Positions 20,446 to 31,545 of a DNA stretch of 64,000 nucleotides are shown here, one piece after another; positions within the stretch are counted from its first letter, which is position 1, and each line of letters opens with the position of its first letter. Made by a program: the position numbers and the translations under genes. Under the pieces are notes generated by a model, which was given only the letters and a program-made list of their open reading frames with translations, had not been told where the DNA came from and searched no databases. Origin of the DNA: Prorocentrum cordatum (taxonomy: Eukaryota > Sar > Dinophyceae > Prorocentrales > Prorocentraceae); assembly GCA_963575745.1 (NCBI GenBank), contig CAUYUJ010020261.1:1-64000 (forward strand), read 5' to 3'.

Positions 20446-23400
20446 ATGCCAACACGGAGCAAGCGTAGGTTAGACCCGCCTGCCGCGCCCTCGGAGCCCT
20501 CGGAGCCCGCGGGGCCCGCGGGGCCCGACGATGATTCCGACCCCGACCCCGAGGACGAGCCAGAAGAATTGTTGGCAGAATCGAATTTGTCCACCCTCGT
20601 GCTCCGGAAGTGGGCCCGGGGATACATCCACGCCACAGAGGCTCATGAATATCTGCTCGCAGCCTACAAGGATGGGTTGGACCTCGTGCCCGAAATAGCG
20701 AAAGTTGCTCAGATGGGCGCTTGGGGGTCGCAACCTGGGTCTATCCACAGGGCCTTGACTACTGCCTACCTCAAAGATAACACATTTCCCGCGGCGGAGG
20801 TCGCTAAGATACCATGTCAAAAACCAAAAACGTTGGAGATTTGGGATAAGGAGTTTAGCTTCATCTTGCCGCATGACTCGTTCAGCGCACTTTTTCATCA
20901 TCATCATGATGAGTTTCAGCATTATTATGGCATCAAAGATCTGGGCAAGTTCTGGGATGGGGCTTCGAGGAGCTGATTACTTGCGAATGCCGCTCGTGCG
21001 CGCACCCGCTCCGTTCAACAGGGGGGCCAGAGGGATTTGGAGTAGGGTGGGAGAGAAGTGGGGTCGGGGTGGAGCACCGTTTGCCAGCGTGGAGTGGGGG
21101 AGCGAAAGGGGGCGCGGAGGGAAATGGGGGAGGGGGGGAAAGGAGGCGGGGGGAGAGAGGAACGGAGTGGGAGCGTATGTGCCTATACATGTAGGCACGC
21201 ACGAACCCCTGCATTCGCATTGCTACCCCCCCGCAGGAACGATCCTAGAATGAAACACCATCCAATGTGGAATGTGCGCGACTACCGTCGTTTTTGTGTA
21301 CCTCTGCGCGTTCACGGAGACGGCGCGGAGATGACTGGCGCCGACTCCGTCATGATTACTTCGTTCACTGGCCTGCTCGCTCGAGGCCAGACTCGAGACG
21401 TCAGTTTTCTTATGGCTGCTCTACCGTACTCGTTGCAAACGAAGTTTAAAGATAGTGGGAAGGATAGTTGGACCGAGATCTGGAAAATATTGAAGTGGAG
21501 CTTCAACGCGCTAGCTTCAGGGAAACACCCTACGAGAGATTCTGGCGGCTTCGCCTGTGCCAATGGGGGAGGGGCGGGGGGGGAAAAAGGCTTTTTTAAG
21601 ATGCCACCAGGGGAAGAGGAGGAGGAAGGGGAGGAGGAAAGCGCAAGCTTTGATGGGGAGGAGGAGGAAGGGGAGGGGAAGGGTAAAAATCCCAATGCAT
21701 GTCGGAATGCCTAGAAGCGCCCAATGGGCGTTGCGGACTGGAACAATGCAAGGTTCGAGCCCGATTCTGAACGAGGGAGGTTGGCAGGTTCATTCTTGTG
21801 CAGCAAAGAAACCCCATATAGAGCTTTTCTACATTCGATCCTTGGCGATCTAGAGTTCTTTTCGAACCACCTCGGCACGCCGGCGCCAAATGCTACTAAG
21901 CCCTGTTGGCTTTGCGACGCCAATCGGACCGACAACGCATTCAATGACTTTGTGAAGGATGGGGTGAGATAGGAAAGCCAGTGGGAAGGGTAGGTAGCTC
22001 ACGAGAGGGCGGGGGGAAAGTTGCGGGGGGGAGATGAACGAGGGCGAGCCGAATTGGGTTTGGAGCACCTTCGAAGTGTTGCCGCGGCTGGATCACATTC
22101 GAAATATTGGTTACGCGCCCTTGAGAGGGTTCGGGAATCAACTAGTCATACTTCTCCTTCTCCTCCTGCCCCCGCGCCCACCCCCCCCCTTCCCCGCGGC
22201 GGGGGGGTGGGGCGGTGAATGTTGCGACAGGAGCGCAGACCCAATCACTGGATGGTTCTCGGACGACACGTCCCCTACAAGTTCGATCATCCCATTTTTG
22301 GCATTGTAGGCGTCAACGCTCACATGATCGCCATCGATTCGATGCACACAATCGATTTGGGGGTAACGTCGCACACACTTGGAAACACACTGTTCGAGAT
22401 CATCTTCGAACAACGGCCGCCAGGGTGGACCATCAAAAAGCAGGTCGCTCACGTTTGGAACCGCATCCAAGATATTTATAAGGAGCACGGGACCAAGTAC
22501 CGAATCTCATTCGATTGCTTCCGCTTGCGCCGCAGGCCTCATGCCCCCCCCCTCTCCCCAGGAGGAGGAGGGCGAGGACGGGGAAGAGGAATGAGGAGAA
22601 GTAGTGGAGGAATGATGAAGATGAGGAGGGGTAAGGAGGACGGAGAGATGATGCGGATGAGGAGGTAGGAAGGAAATGGGGATGAGGAGCCAAAGATATC
22701 CAAAGAAAACCCATGGCGGCGGAGGATGAGGATGAGGATAGGGTTGGGAGGCGGGGTTGGGGGGATGGAGGGAGCTCATGGATGATGGCGGAGGAGAGGC
22801 TCCTCGATCCTCCCTCGTCTGGGGTTTCCCTCCCCTTCCTCCTCGCTCCCCTCCCTCCCTCTCGCTCCCCCCTCCTCGCCGCGAGCCTGCCAGCCCCTCG
22901 TCACTGGGCCAGATGACATTTCGGACTCAAGTATTTTTGTAAGCAAGATGGCCCCCATACCGAGTATCCCTGTCTGGTTAAGGCCTTGAAGGCCGCCCTG
23001 CAGCGGCATCTCGCACCAGTTATGTTGCAGTTGGTAGCAGATTACGACGACGGCAGCCCCTTCCGCAGGATGCGGACCCTCTGCATCAAGCATTTGAATG
23101 AATATTACAAAATATGCGACGAGAGTGATATGTATTTAACTCAGGACCAACACACTAAGCTGATGGAGTCTGTGGAGAGATGTTTGGTGTTCTATGGATC
23201 GTTAGCATCACATACCTCAGAACAGAAAAAATACAAATGGTCTACTGTAAATAAGCACCATTTTATGTATCATTTGGGGGAGGCTGCCAAATACATGAAT
23301 CCAGAGATGCTCTATTGTTATATGGCTGAAGACCTCATGCGACACATTGTGAAAGTATGCGGCGCACTTATGATAGGGTCGGGCCCGCTGCTCCTAGACA

Positions 23401-23832
23401 GGAAACTCTGCGAGCGATGGCGCATCGGTAGGTATCGACATGCTTCGCAACCCCCGCCCTAGATACAACGCGCGTCAGGAGCGAAGGTTCGGTAGGGGAG
23501 AGGGGGGCGTAAACGAGCGAGGAACGGCCTGGGCCCCAACAGGGCGAGGCGGATTTCGAGATCACGCGGCAGAGCGCTGACTAGGCAGATGCATGCAGAT
23601 GCCGATGCTGAGGAAACAGAGGAGGAGGAGGGGGATGCGGGGGGGGAGGAAGAACGTGCCAGCGATCCGGCATGCAGGCGCCGCTCGTTTCGTTGGCGTT
23701 CGCATGCGTTCCGCCGCTCTTTGACGTTTCGCTGCGCCGCATTTTGCTGGCGTTCGCGCGCCCGAGCCAATTAACAGGAAGGCGAGTTGTGCGAGTGAAC
23801 GAGTTGAAAATAGTTCCGACGGCAAGCGCAGC
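20446..23832 (+). CDS. tnp2/DUF4218-like transposase gene or relic
   Basis: Exons: 20446-20948, 21237 to about 21552, 21715-21963, 22034-22144, 22231 to about 22527, about 22932-23427 and 23778 to about 23832. Most phases agree; the exon 5/6 joint is unresolved. The N-terminus is acidic (DDDSDPDPEDEPEELL). In order come FCVPLRVHGDGAE, WKILKWSFNALASGKHP, a Cys pair CWLCDANRTDNAFNDF, IAIDSMHTIDLGV..LGNTL, and KHHFMYHLGEAAKYMNP. By recollection, the DSMHTIDLGV..LG block parallels the LDVMH..LLGTL block of En/Spm-type tnp2 transposases, and KHHF.YHL parallels DUF4218. The order matches a family abundant in dinoflagellate genomes. No in-frame stop interrupts the modelled exons, so it may be an active or domesticated gene. 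Confidence 0.55.
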
Positions 23833-24109
23833 AGGTCGAGGTCCTCCGAGACTTTACAGCCGCCGCTGCTCGTCCTCATCAGCCCTATCATCCGCATCAG
23901 CTCATCATCCTCCTGCTGCCCTCCTGCTGCTGCTCCTCCCCGCCCTCCCCGCCTCATGTTCTTCCTCCATGAGGTTTCCATTGCCTTCCTCCACGTCCAT
24001 AGCGGTTTCGCCCGAGCGATTTTTGAGGCTTGATCGGCCCGTCAAGAAGGGGAAGAGACCGCCGCGGGGGGGGGGCCGTCGGTCGGGCCACCGCGCCTTC
24101 GGGGCCAGC

Positions 24110-24483
24110 CAGTTTGACGATGATGTTGATGACGGTGAGGATGACGATGATGATGATGTTGATGATGGCAGATGACGATGATGATGGCGACGATGATGAT
24201 GATGTTGCTGCTGCTGCTGATGATGATGCTGATGATGATGGTGATGATGACGGTGATGATGACGGTGATGATGGCATTGATGATTACGCTGGTACCGATG
24301 ATGATAGCGTCATTGAGAATGATGGCACTGATGATGATGGTGATGACGATGATGGTGGTGGTGATGGTGATGGTGGTGATGGCGGTGGTGAAAATGCTGT
24401 TGATGAACATTGTGACGGTTACGATGATAACGATGACGAGGACGATAACGATGACGATGATGACGATGAGGATTTCTGCGACT
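24110..24483. repeat. GAT/GGT tract
   Basis: About 370 bases of GAT, GGT, GAC and GCT triplets. In one frame it encodes an Asp/Gly/Val chain ending in EDFCD at the stop at 24483; in others poly-Met or poly-His on the reverse strand. Most likely intronic or intergenic. Confidence 0.8.
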
Positions 24484-24485
24484 AG

Positions 24486-25050
24486 GTGTTGTTCGGGGCG
24501 GATCTGCGAGCCGAGAAAGGGGCATGCTCGCGGAGGGGCGGTGACCCTGCTGGCGCCCCCCCTGGCAATTGCCACATGGACGCGGATCGCCGTTCGGTTC
24601 TGAGGCTCATCCAGGACTACCACGGCCAAGTGTTCGTGCAGGAAAGATGTGGAGGAGGAGGAGGGGGAGGAAGAAAGGGGGGATAGCTCCTTCCCCCCCT
24701 CCCCCCCCTCGTCACTTATAAACCTCCCTCCTCCTCCTCTTCCTCATCCTCCCCCTCATCCGCCTCCCCCCCCTCTTCCTCCTCCTCTTCCTCCTCCGCC
24801 TCCGCCTTCGATTTGGCCTTCGTCTTGGGCTTGTTGGCCTTAGCCCCCACCTCTTCAGGACATGCAGCGGGACTTGAGGCGGCTCGACGACCTTGAGAAG
24901 CGAATGAAGGCCGCGGAGGCGCGGCTCAATGAGATAGAGAACCCGCCCGAGGCCAAGGCCCGCTGCATGTCCAAGAGGAAGGTGAAGGCCAAGGCCAACA
25001 AGCCCAAGGCGAAGGCCAAAGCGAAGGCGAAGGCGAGGGCCCAGCGCTGA
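24486..25050 (+). CDS. 3' exons of a coiled-coil, Lys/Ala-tailed protein
   Basis: Two exons are read: about 24486-24641, ending RRSVLRLIQDYHGQVFVQ, and 24859-25050 after a pyrimidine-rich intron with acceptor CTCTTCAG. Exon 2 encodes DMQRDLRRLDDLEKRMKAAE, then ARLNEIENPPE, a short coiled coil with leucines at heptad-like spacing, and a basic tail of Lys-Ala repeats ending KARAQR and TGA. The phases fit if the donor is GAAAGA, a GA donor; a GT at 24649 would shift the frame. No upstream exon is firm. It could be the 3' end of the preceding transposase-like gene or a separate gene. The Lys/Ala tail resembles the basic arm of the ten-exon gene at 16 kb. Confidence 0.45.
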
Positions 25051-25892
25051 CGCCGCCCGTCGCTCAGCCACGACGCCCAGCCTAGTTGCTCGCGGCACAA
25101 GTGGGCTACTCCCCTCCCTCCTCATTGTCGCCCTCCTGATCATCATCCACCGCGTTGGTCTCAATCCATCCTCGTGCTCCTCGCGCTCCTCGCTCCCGAG
25201 CTTTAGTTCCTCCACGTCAACTCCTCCAAATCATCGTTCACTTGTTTTCCTTGTTCCACATCAATTGCTGTGTTTGGCACGCCTGCGACCTACTACGCCA
25301 GGTCTCGTGGCTGGTTTTACATTGTCACGCAACGTGCACATTACTAATATAGCGGGAGCCCAGGCCAAGATGCGCTTTGTTTCCCTCCAGGGCGCCCTGG
25401 TTTGTTTAGCTACGATGTTTTTTTTACAATGAACCAAAACAAAACGTCGGGTCGGAGAAACAGCACGGCGCCCCGAAACAGCAGGTCAATGGGCGTCCTT
25501 TGGGGTGCACGTTTGGGATTATTGTGGACAGTTTCTTGTGGCCGAGCTCCTGCGGATTGCTTTTGCGGTGTAGCGTGGGCGTTCCATCCCAGCCTCGCCC
25601 TCATCTTCATCCCCGTCCTCATCCCCCGACACGTTAAGATTGGCCGCCTGCTCTTGCATTGGCCTGGCCGCTTCGTGTGCGCGTGATCAAGTGTAGTATA
25701 TGTTATGTTCAGTGTCACTTAAAGTAAGCTCTAAGCTGGACCCTTTGGATTAAAATCGCATCGTGCCTTGGGCTCGCCGTATCCGAGGTGGGAGGGCCTA
25801 TGTGCGCGCGCTGCACTTGGACCATGATAATAACCATCACCATCACCGTCATCATCGCCATAATCCATAATCAACGTCACAACCATCAAGAC

Positions 25893-25927
<35 letters not shown>

Positions 25928-26189
25928 GGATGACCGCGCTCACTTTGAACGGCTGCTCACTGTGAACAGCTTAGGGCTTAGGGCGCCTGCCTCGTCACAG
26001 TCGAAGCCAAAACCCTCTACAAGGCGGAGGCACTGCTGATTGGCGACAGCCAGCGCATACCGACGCAATTGCCCTAAAAAATGTCAGTGCCACGGTCAAG
26101 TCCGCCTCGAAAAAACATTGTTTAAACCATCATAATCATCATAGTCGTCATCACCATCATAACCATCATAATCATCATCATCACCATCA
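25051..26189. other. No gene recognised; short CAT tract
   Basis: Unique sequence with a (CAT)n block at 25890-25927 and more CAT/TCA repeats at 26128-26190. Open frames at 25402-25686 and 25788-26039 are short, lack domains, and in the second case are part repeat. Confidence 0.45.
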
Positions 26190-26720
26190 TATGCGCTGAA
26201 TTCCGGTCGCGGACCGGTCGTGCGCGACCGAATTTGGTTGTCGCGCTACCGAATTTCGCCTTGTGGTCGCGACCGAATTTCGCTCTTGCGTTACCGAAAT
26301 TTTCAGCCTTGTTCCGACCTCGAAACGCGACTCCTCGAAATTCCGGTCGCGGGCGAATTCCGGGTACGACTGGAATTCGCAACGAGTCGAAATCGTTACC
26401 GAAAATTTCCGGTCGCGGTTGATCTGGGGAGTCCCAGGGGGGGGCGTCGTATCTGACCCGGGGGGGGGGTCGACACCCCCCCCCCCCCTCCCGGCGGGGG
26501 AGGGATCAAAGGGAAGGGGCTTCCCTTCGACTCAATTACGAGGTTGCTCAAGGTCGGCTTGGCTGGAGCCCAGGCGTCGTATCTGACCCGGGGGGGGGGT
26601 CGCTACCCCCCCCCCCTCCCGGCGGGGGAGGGATCAAAGGGAAGGGGCTTCCCTTCGACTCAATTACGAGGTTGCTCAAGGTCGGCTTGGCTGGAGCCCA
26701 GGGGAAGAGGTCTTCCAGGG
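26190..26720. repeat. Second copy of compound 150-bp G/C-palindrome array
   Basis: 26190-26420 carries the TACCGAAA/CCGGTCGCG repeat. 26425-26720 carries about two and a half units of the 150-bp array found at 3.66-4.76 kb, in the same orientation and with long stretches identical. One unit has lost the stretch between GGAGCCCAGG and CGTCGTATC. Confidence 0.9.
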
Positions 26721-26889
26721 AAAGGGAAGGACAGAGACGACGAGTACAGAGAATGACGGAGATGACGGCTCGAACGGAAAAGCCCCTCACACACGCCGAC
26801 AGGGTCGGCGGATTCTTGGAACGATGTGATCTGCGAGCTACATTCAGGATTTCGCGGTGGAGACACGTAGTGCGCCCACAAGAGCTCCA

Positions 26890-28140
26890 GCGTGATTGGC
26901 CACGTCGCGATGTGCATAAGGCAATGCGATGATGCGTTGGGGCGCGCGGGGCTGCAGCTGGCCCATCGGCGACTCCAATTAAGGCAGAAGCAGGAAGTCC
27001 AAGACGGCGCGCCGCATCTGCTTTGCATGACCTACGAGATGGACATGTCATGGTCGCGCCCAGAGGGTGCGAGGTGGGATTTCAGCGGGCTGGCTGCGGC
27101 GCTGAAGCGAGGCGAGGGCGCCGGCGACTTCGCGCGCGGCCTCGAGAGGCAGGTCGAGGGCGTCGACTTCCACGCGCGTCGCTGGCACACGCTCGGCGCC
27201 CCCGACGGGGCGCGGCAGACGCGGGCAGCCGGGGTCCTGCGCGACAGCGGCACGACGCTTCAGTAAACAGGCCGCCGCCGCCGAGGGGGCCAAGACGTTC
27301 GCGAGGGAGCGACGTGCGTTGCGGGTGCGGAGAAGGCATCAGAGGAGCATCGGCGGCGACGACTTGCGCGCGGTGAGGGCGCTTGCTCGCGCGACGAAGC
27401 AAAGGCGGCAGCTTCGTCCGCGGCGTTTCGAGGAGGTCGCGTCCATTTTCGTCGTCGGCGAGATCGAGTGCGCCGGGGGGTCTCAGCGCCGCGCCGAACG
27501 AAGCGCGGGGGCTCGCGCGTCTTCTCGCGGGACAACGTTGAGGTCCCAGAAAGCGACGATTCAGCGCTCCTGATGAGCATGTGTTTCGCAAGTCTGACGC
27601 GCGCGACTCTTCTGCCCAGGATGGGCCCAGTGGTGGCATCCAAGCGGTGCCCGTTGATTTCCGCGCGTTCCAGCAGAGCAGTTCGCTGGGCCTCCGTCGC
27701 CCGGCGGAGATGCGCGGTGCCTCCGGCGCGCTCTCCATCAAATGCCCCAGAGATCTTTCAGCGCATCGGGCGCGCAGGGGGGGGCCCGGAGATCGAGCGC
27801 CGCTCCAGGGCCGCGAGATTCAGTGAGCAGAACGGGAAAATGGCGCGCAAGGCCGCCGGGGGGATTCGCGGGCTTTGTAGGAGGGGCGCGGCCTAGTAGC
27901 ATTGAACCCAGCTGGTTCGCGGCCGCCCCGGCAGCGCTCCCGACCGTGAACGCGGCTATCATCCGCGCAGGATCGAAGAGGAGGCGCGCTGGTGTGCCGG
28001 GGAGCTCTTACGCTGGGGGCCCAGGACGAGGGGCGTTCTCTCGGTGGCGCCTCAAAGGAGGACACGTCCAATGCCGTCGGGTGCTCTGCATCTTCGGCCT
28101 CGAGGCGCATCGCGCAGGGGCGGGTCGAGCCTGCGACCCA
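26890..28140. other. GC-rich region, open in all frames, no gene fixed
   Basis: Several overlapping frames of 80-220 codons run on both strands. The + frame ending TAA at 27266 looks most protein-like (RQCDDALGRAGLQLAHRRLQ), but no start, splice sites or family could be recognised. A decayed retroelement is possible and unproven. Confidence 0.3.
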
Positions 28141-28150
28141 GAAGGAGCCC

Positions 28151-28303
28151 GTTTCTTTATTGCTTGGGGCATGACGGGCGTCATGGCCCCCGCTCCCTCC
28201 CCCCCCCCAATGACGTAACGCTCCCCCCCCCAGTGCGCTCCGGGCACTGCCGCCGTGCGCATTGGGATCCGCGTAGGAATCCGCATAGGTGTCTGGTCCG
28301 CAG

Positions 28304-28335
<32 letters not shown>

Positions 28336-29719
28336 TGTCGTCGTCGCTTGTGGTTCGTCGCTCGTCGTTCATCGTCGTCGTGCGCGCGGACGCGGCTGGA
28401 GCTTGTTTGTAAGTCCGGGCCGATGACGGCAATCATCTGGGGGGGGGAGGGGGTCGATGACGTCACGTTTCGCGCCGGCGGCGTCTGGGAATTCTTAGGA
28501 ATGACGGAGGACGGGTAGCACGAACATGTAGGTGGCGATATGCACCACAACGCCTGTGTACATCACAGTGCCCGCGTGCACCACAGCACCTGTGTACACC
28601 ACGCCGCCGATGTACACCACAGCAACCGCGTGCAACACAGCGTCAGTTTGTGCCACCGTGCCTACGGGCACAGCAGCTCCTGTGTACACCACAGCGCTTC
28701 CGTACACCACATCAGCCGTGAGCGACACAGCACCAGTGTACACCACAATGCCTGCGTGCATTGCAGCGCCTGTGTGCGCCACGGCGCTTGTGTGCACCAC
28801 ATCAGTCGTGTGCAACACAACACCACTGTTGTGTATAGAATTTCAGAAAGAATCCTTGTGTCAAGATGGAGCGCGTGTGGGTTCCACAGAAAACAATGGA
28901 AAACAAAGCCTCGTGGACAAAGGAGCGCCGCTGGAATCTACGAGTCCCCCCCGAGTCCGCCCGCATCACCCTAATCCCCACTTGCGCGCAGGAGGCTCCA
29001 GCTAAATTGGCCGTCCGAGAACCAAGTGGACCGATTCAATCGACCATTCTGCGGTGCACGCTGAAATGCGCACGTGCGTTGTAAAGCCAAGCCGCACGAC
29101 AGGGGGTGAGAAGGAGGAAATGAAAAAGGAGGAGGAGGAGGAGGAGGGTGAGGGAGGAGGGACAAACGTCGCATTCGATTATCAGAACATTCCTGGCGTG
29201 GCGTTTTGTTGTCCGCAGTAGATCCTGACGTACATGCTCCTTTTACTTGTCCTATGCACGCAGGCACTGTGGTGTACACCAGCGCTGCGTTGCACGCGGA
29301 TGCTGTGGTGTAGACAGGCGCTGTGGCGTTCACAGGCGCTGCGGTGCACGCAAGCACTGTGGTGTACACAGGCGTTGTGTTGCATATGGTTGCTGCGGTG
29401 TATGTACACTGGCGCTGTAGTGCTCCCAAGTATTGTGGTATACGCGGGCGGTGCGTTGCACACGGGTGTTGCGGTGTACGCAGGCGCTGTGGTGCACGCG
29501 CGCGGTGTGGTGCACGCGAGCGCTGTGGTGTACACAGGCGCAATGGGCAGATCGCCACCTACATGCTGCTCGCGTCGTCGTCGTCGTCGCTCGTCGCTCG
29601 TCGCTCGTGGCGTCGTGCGCGTGGGCGCGGCTGTGGTGCCAGAACCACAAGGCGGGGGTGGGGCGTCACGTCATACCCCCCCCCCCCATGACGCCCGTCA
29701 TCGCCGAACATAAAGAAAC
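28151..29719. mobile_element. 1.57-kb foldback element
   Basis: The ends are inverted: GTTTCTTTAT and GATGACGGGCGTCATGG on the left against their reverse complements at 29688-29719. Inside, two 15-bp minisatellites lie in opposite orientation: (GTGTACACCACAGCG) at 28525-28830 and its complement (CGCTGTGGTGTACAC) at 29240-29545. AACATGTAGGTGGCGAT at 28524 mirrors ATCGCCACCTACATG at 29551. A CGT-repeat block is in direct orientation in the two arms. The 400-base centre has no transposase. No target duplication was seen. Confidence 0.75.
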
Positions 29720-30480
29720 GCGTTCAAGTTCCCCCATCATCGACGCGAGTCGATCGCGCGCGCCGTCCGGGCAGCAGATTGGGCGCAGAAAGTTCGAACG
29801 TGGCTATAGGGCGAAGATTGTCCGTTCCAGAGCGTTCCGGCGCGCTCTTGAGCAGCGGGATCTCAGCGATTCTTGACTCATCCTCACTTGAATGTACCAT
29901 CGCCTTGGCTTCGTCTTGCTCTTCGGAATTCGCGCGGCGCCTTCGAGCGATGCAGCCGCGGCAGTTTTTTCGCTTGCTTGAAGCGTCAGGGGGCCGATTC
30001 AGTCGTGGCCCGACGGTCTTCGAGCGCACTCTCGGCGCGGCGTCCCAATTCCACCGCGCCCGACCGCGCGCGACGAATGGCTTTCTCTACCTCTTGCTCC
30101 ACTCGTTCCTCCTGACAATGTTGGACAGTATCTGTGGCCGTCGGAGGCCCCGTGGACGGCCCGGGCCCCGTGGACGGCCCGGGCCCGGGGGAGGAGGAGA
30201 TGGGGAAGGAGGAGGAGGAGGAGGAAGAGGAGGAGGAGGAGGAGGAGGAGGAGAAGGAAAAGGAGGAGGAGGAGGAGGAGGAGGAGGAGGAGAAGGAGGA
30301 GGAAGGAGGTGGAGGCCGTGGCGCCCTGCGCCGCCCTCGCGCAGCATTTAGCTCCGACGACACGAGCAAGGCGCGCGTGACATCGACAACTCGCAGCGCG
30401 CCGCGCGCGTCGCAGGCGGCCCAGGCGGGGCCTCGCGATGCGCTGGCGACTGGGAGACTGGAGGCTACGACCAGCTGGTG
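29720..30480. other. GC-rich sequence with a GGA tract
   Basis: Contains (GGA)n at 30190-30312 and a 15-base direct repeat, GGCCCCGTGGACGGCC, at about 30147 and 30165. No gene is recognised. The frame that runs into 30481 (poly-Glu, then ASQAAQAGPRDALA) ends just before the 163-bp element. Confidence 0.5.
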
Positions 30481-30488
30481 AGAGTAAC

Positions 30489-30651
30489 TCAGGAGGGGAA
30501 GAAACACACAGACACAATTAATCCTCGATTCCCCAGAAAATATTGGAAAAAATGGGCAGTGGGGGGGAAGACAAAAACCCAGAACATGTGGGAAAAAATG
30601 GGGACTATTTTTATTTGTGTGTACTTATTTGTGTGTCCTAATTTCCCTTTA
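30489..30651 (+). mobile_element. 163-bp introner-like element, copy 1
   Basis: Exactly 163 bp, flanked by the 5-bp direct repeat GTAAC (30484-30488 and 30652-30656). It begins TCAGGAGGGGAAG.AACACAC and ends TTTCCCTTTA, weak inverted termini. Target duplication plus element provides a donor (GTAACT) and an acceptor (TTTAG). About 80 percent identical to the 163-bp copy at 49820. Confidence 0.85.
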
Positions 30652-30819
30652 GTAACGTTTCTCCATGATTTGTCGGGCCTGTGCTAGAATCGCATGCGCG
30701 GGCGATCTTCGGCCGGTTCGTTCCCCCCCCAGGATGCGCTCAGTTTGTTATTTTGTTCTTCGGGGCCCAGACTGCGGCGAATGGGGGCGTCCAGGGTGGG
30801 CCCGGGAGAATGGTCTCAG

Positions 30820-31545
30820 CCCGCTGAAAGAGGGCGCCGCGCCATGGGCCTGCTCTGGGCGAGACGCGGGGCATGGAGGTTTACGAAGACGGTGTTCGGG
30901 GCCGTGATGCAGGGGAAGCAGCTGGACAGGGTCCTCGCTGGGTTCGCTAGGAAGCCCCTCGGAGGCGATGCGCGCGCCGAGGCTTCTGTCCTGGGCCCCG
31001 ACGGGTCAACCAGTTCAGGACGAAGATGGCGCAAGGACATCGTTCGAGCTCGGATGAGGCGGTGCTCGGGCCCGCAGGTGCAGCGGCGTGCGGAGTGGAG
31101 CTATGCGTTCGTCGTCTTAGGTCTCATCGCAGGTGGATTAGATGGCCGGCGCGACGCCCGCGGGCATGCGGGGACGCGTTCGGCCAGCTTCGATCCGACC
31201 CCGGCGACTTTGACACCGGCGCTCTCTCGGTCAAGACGAATTCTCACGCGACGCGACTCGCGACCGACGTCATCGGGCAATTGGATGGGGCAGGGGGGCG
31301 CGATCTTCTCATGGAGTGGCACGCGTTCGATTCTTCCCGCCCCCATATTCGACTCAATGCGCGCGCTGTTTCTCTCGATCCTGGCGCTCGTGATCGGTCT
31401 CTCGGAGTTAGCCCGTGCGTGCTCAAGGCTGCGGGCGCAGTTGTCGCGCCCCCCCATCTCGCGGGCCCGCGCGGCGCCGGGGCCGGGGGGGCGGCCCTGG
31501 AGCGCGCGTCGGCCCCTGCGCCGACGGCGACGCGGCGACGCGAGC
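30820..31545 (+). pseudogene. Possible relic of non-LTR retrotransposon ORF (between RT and endonuclease)
   Basis: One frame has QLDRVLAGFARKPLGGDARAE. A shift to the frame at 31026 gives AACGVELCVRRLRSHRRW, then AFGQLRSDPGDFD. From memory of dinoflagellate non-LTR polyproteins, a segment with FARK..GG.A and then VEL.VRRL.W....FGQLR lies between the reverse transcriptase and the C-terminal endonuclease. At least one frameshift is needed. No catalytic reverse-transcriptase motif was found nearby. Confidence 0.3.

Noticed and set aside
28525-29545. CRISPR-like arrays of short repeats
   Set aside because: The 15-bp units are contiguous and diverged with no unique spacers, and the two arrays are inverted copies. 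This is a minisatellite in a eukaryotic foldback element.
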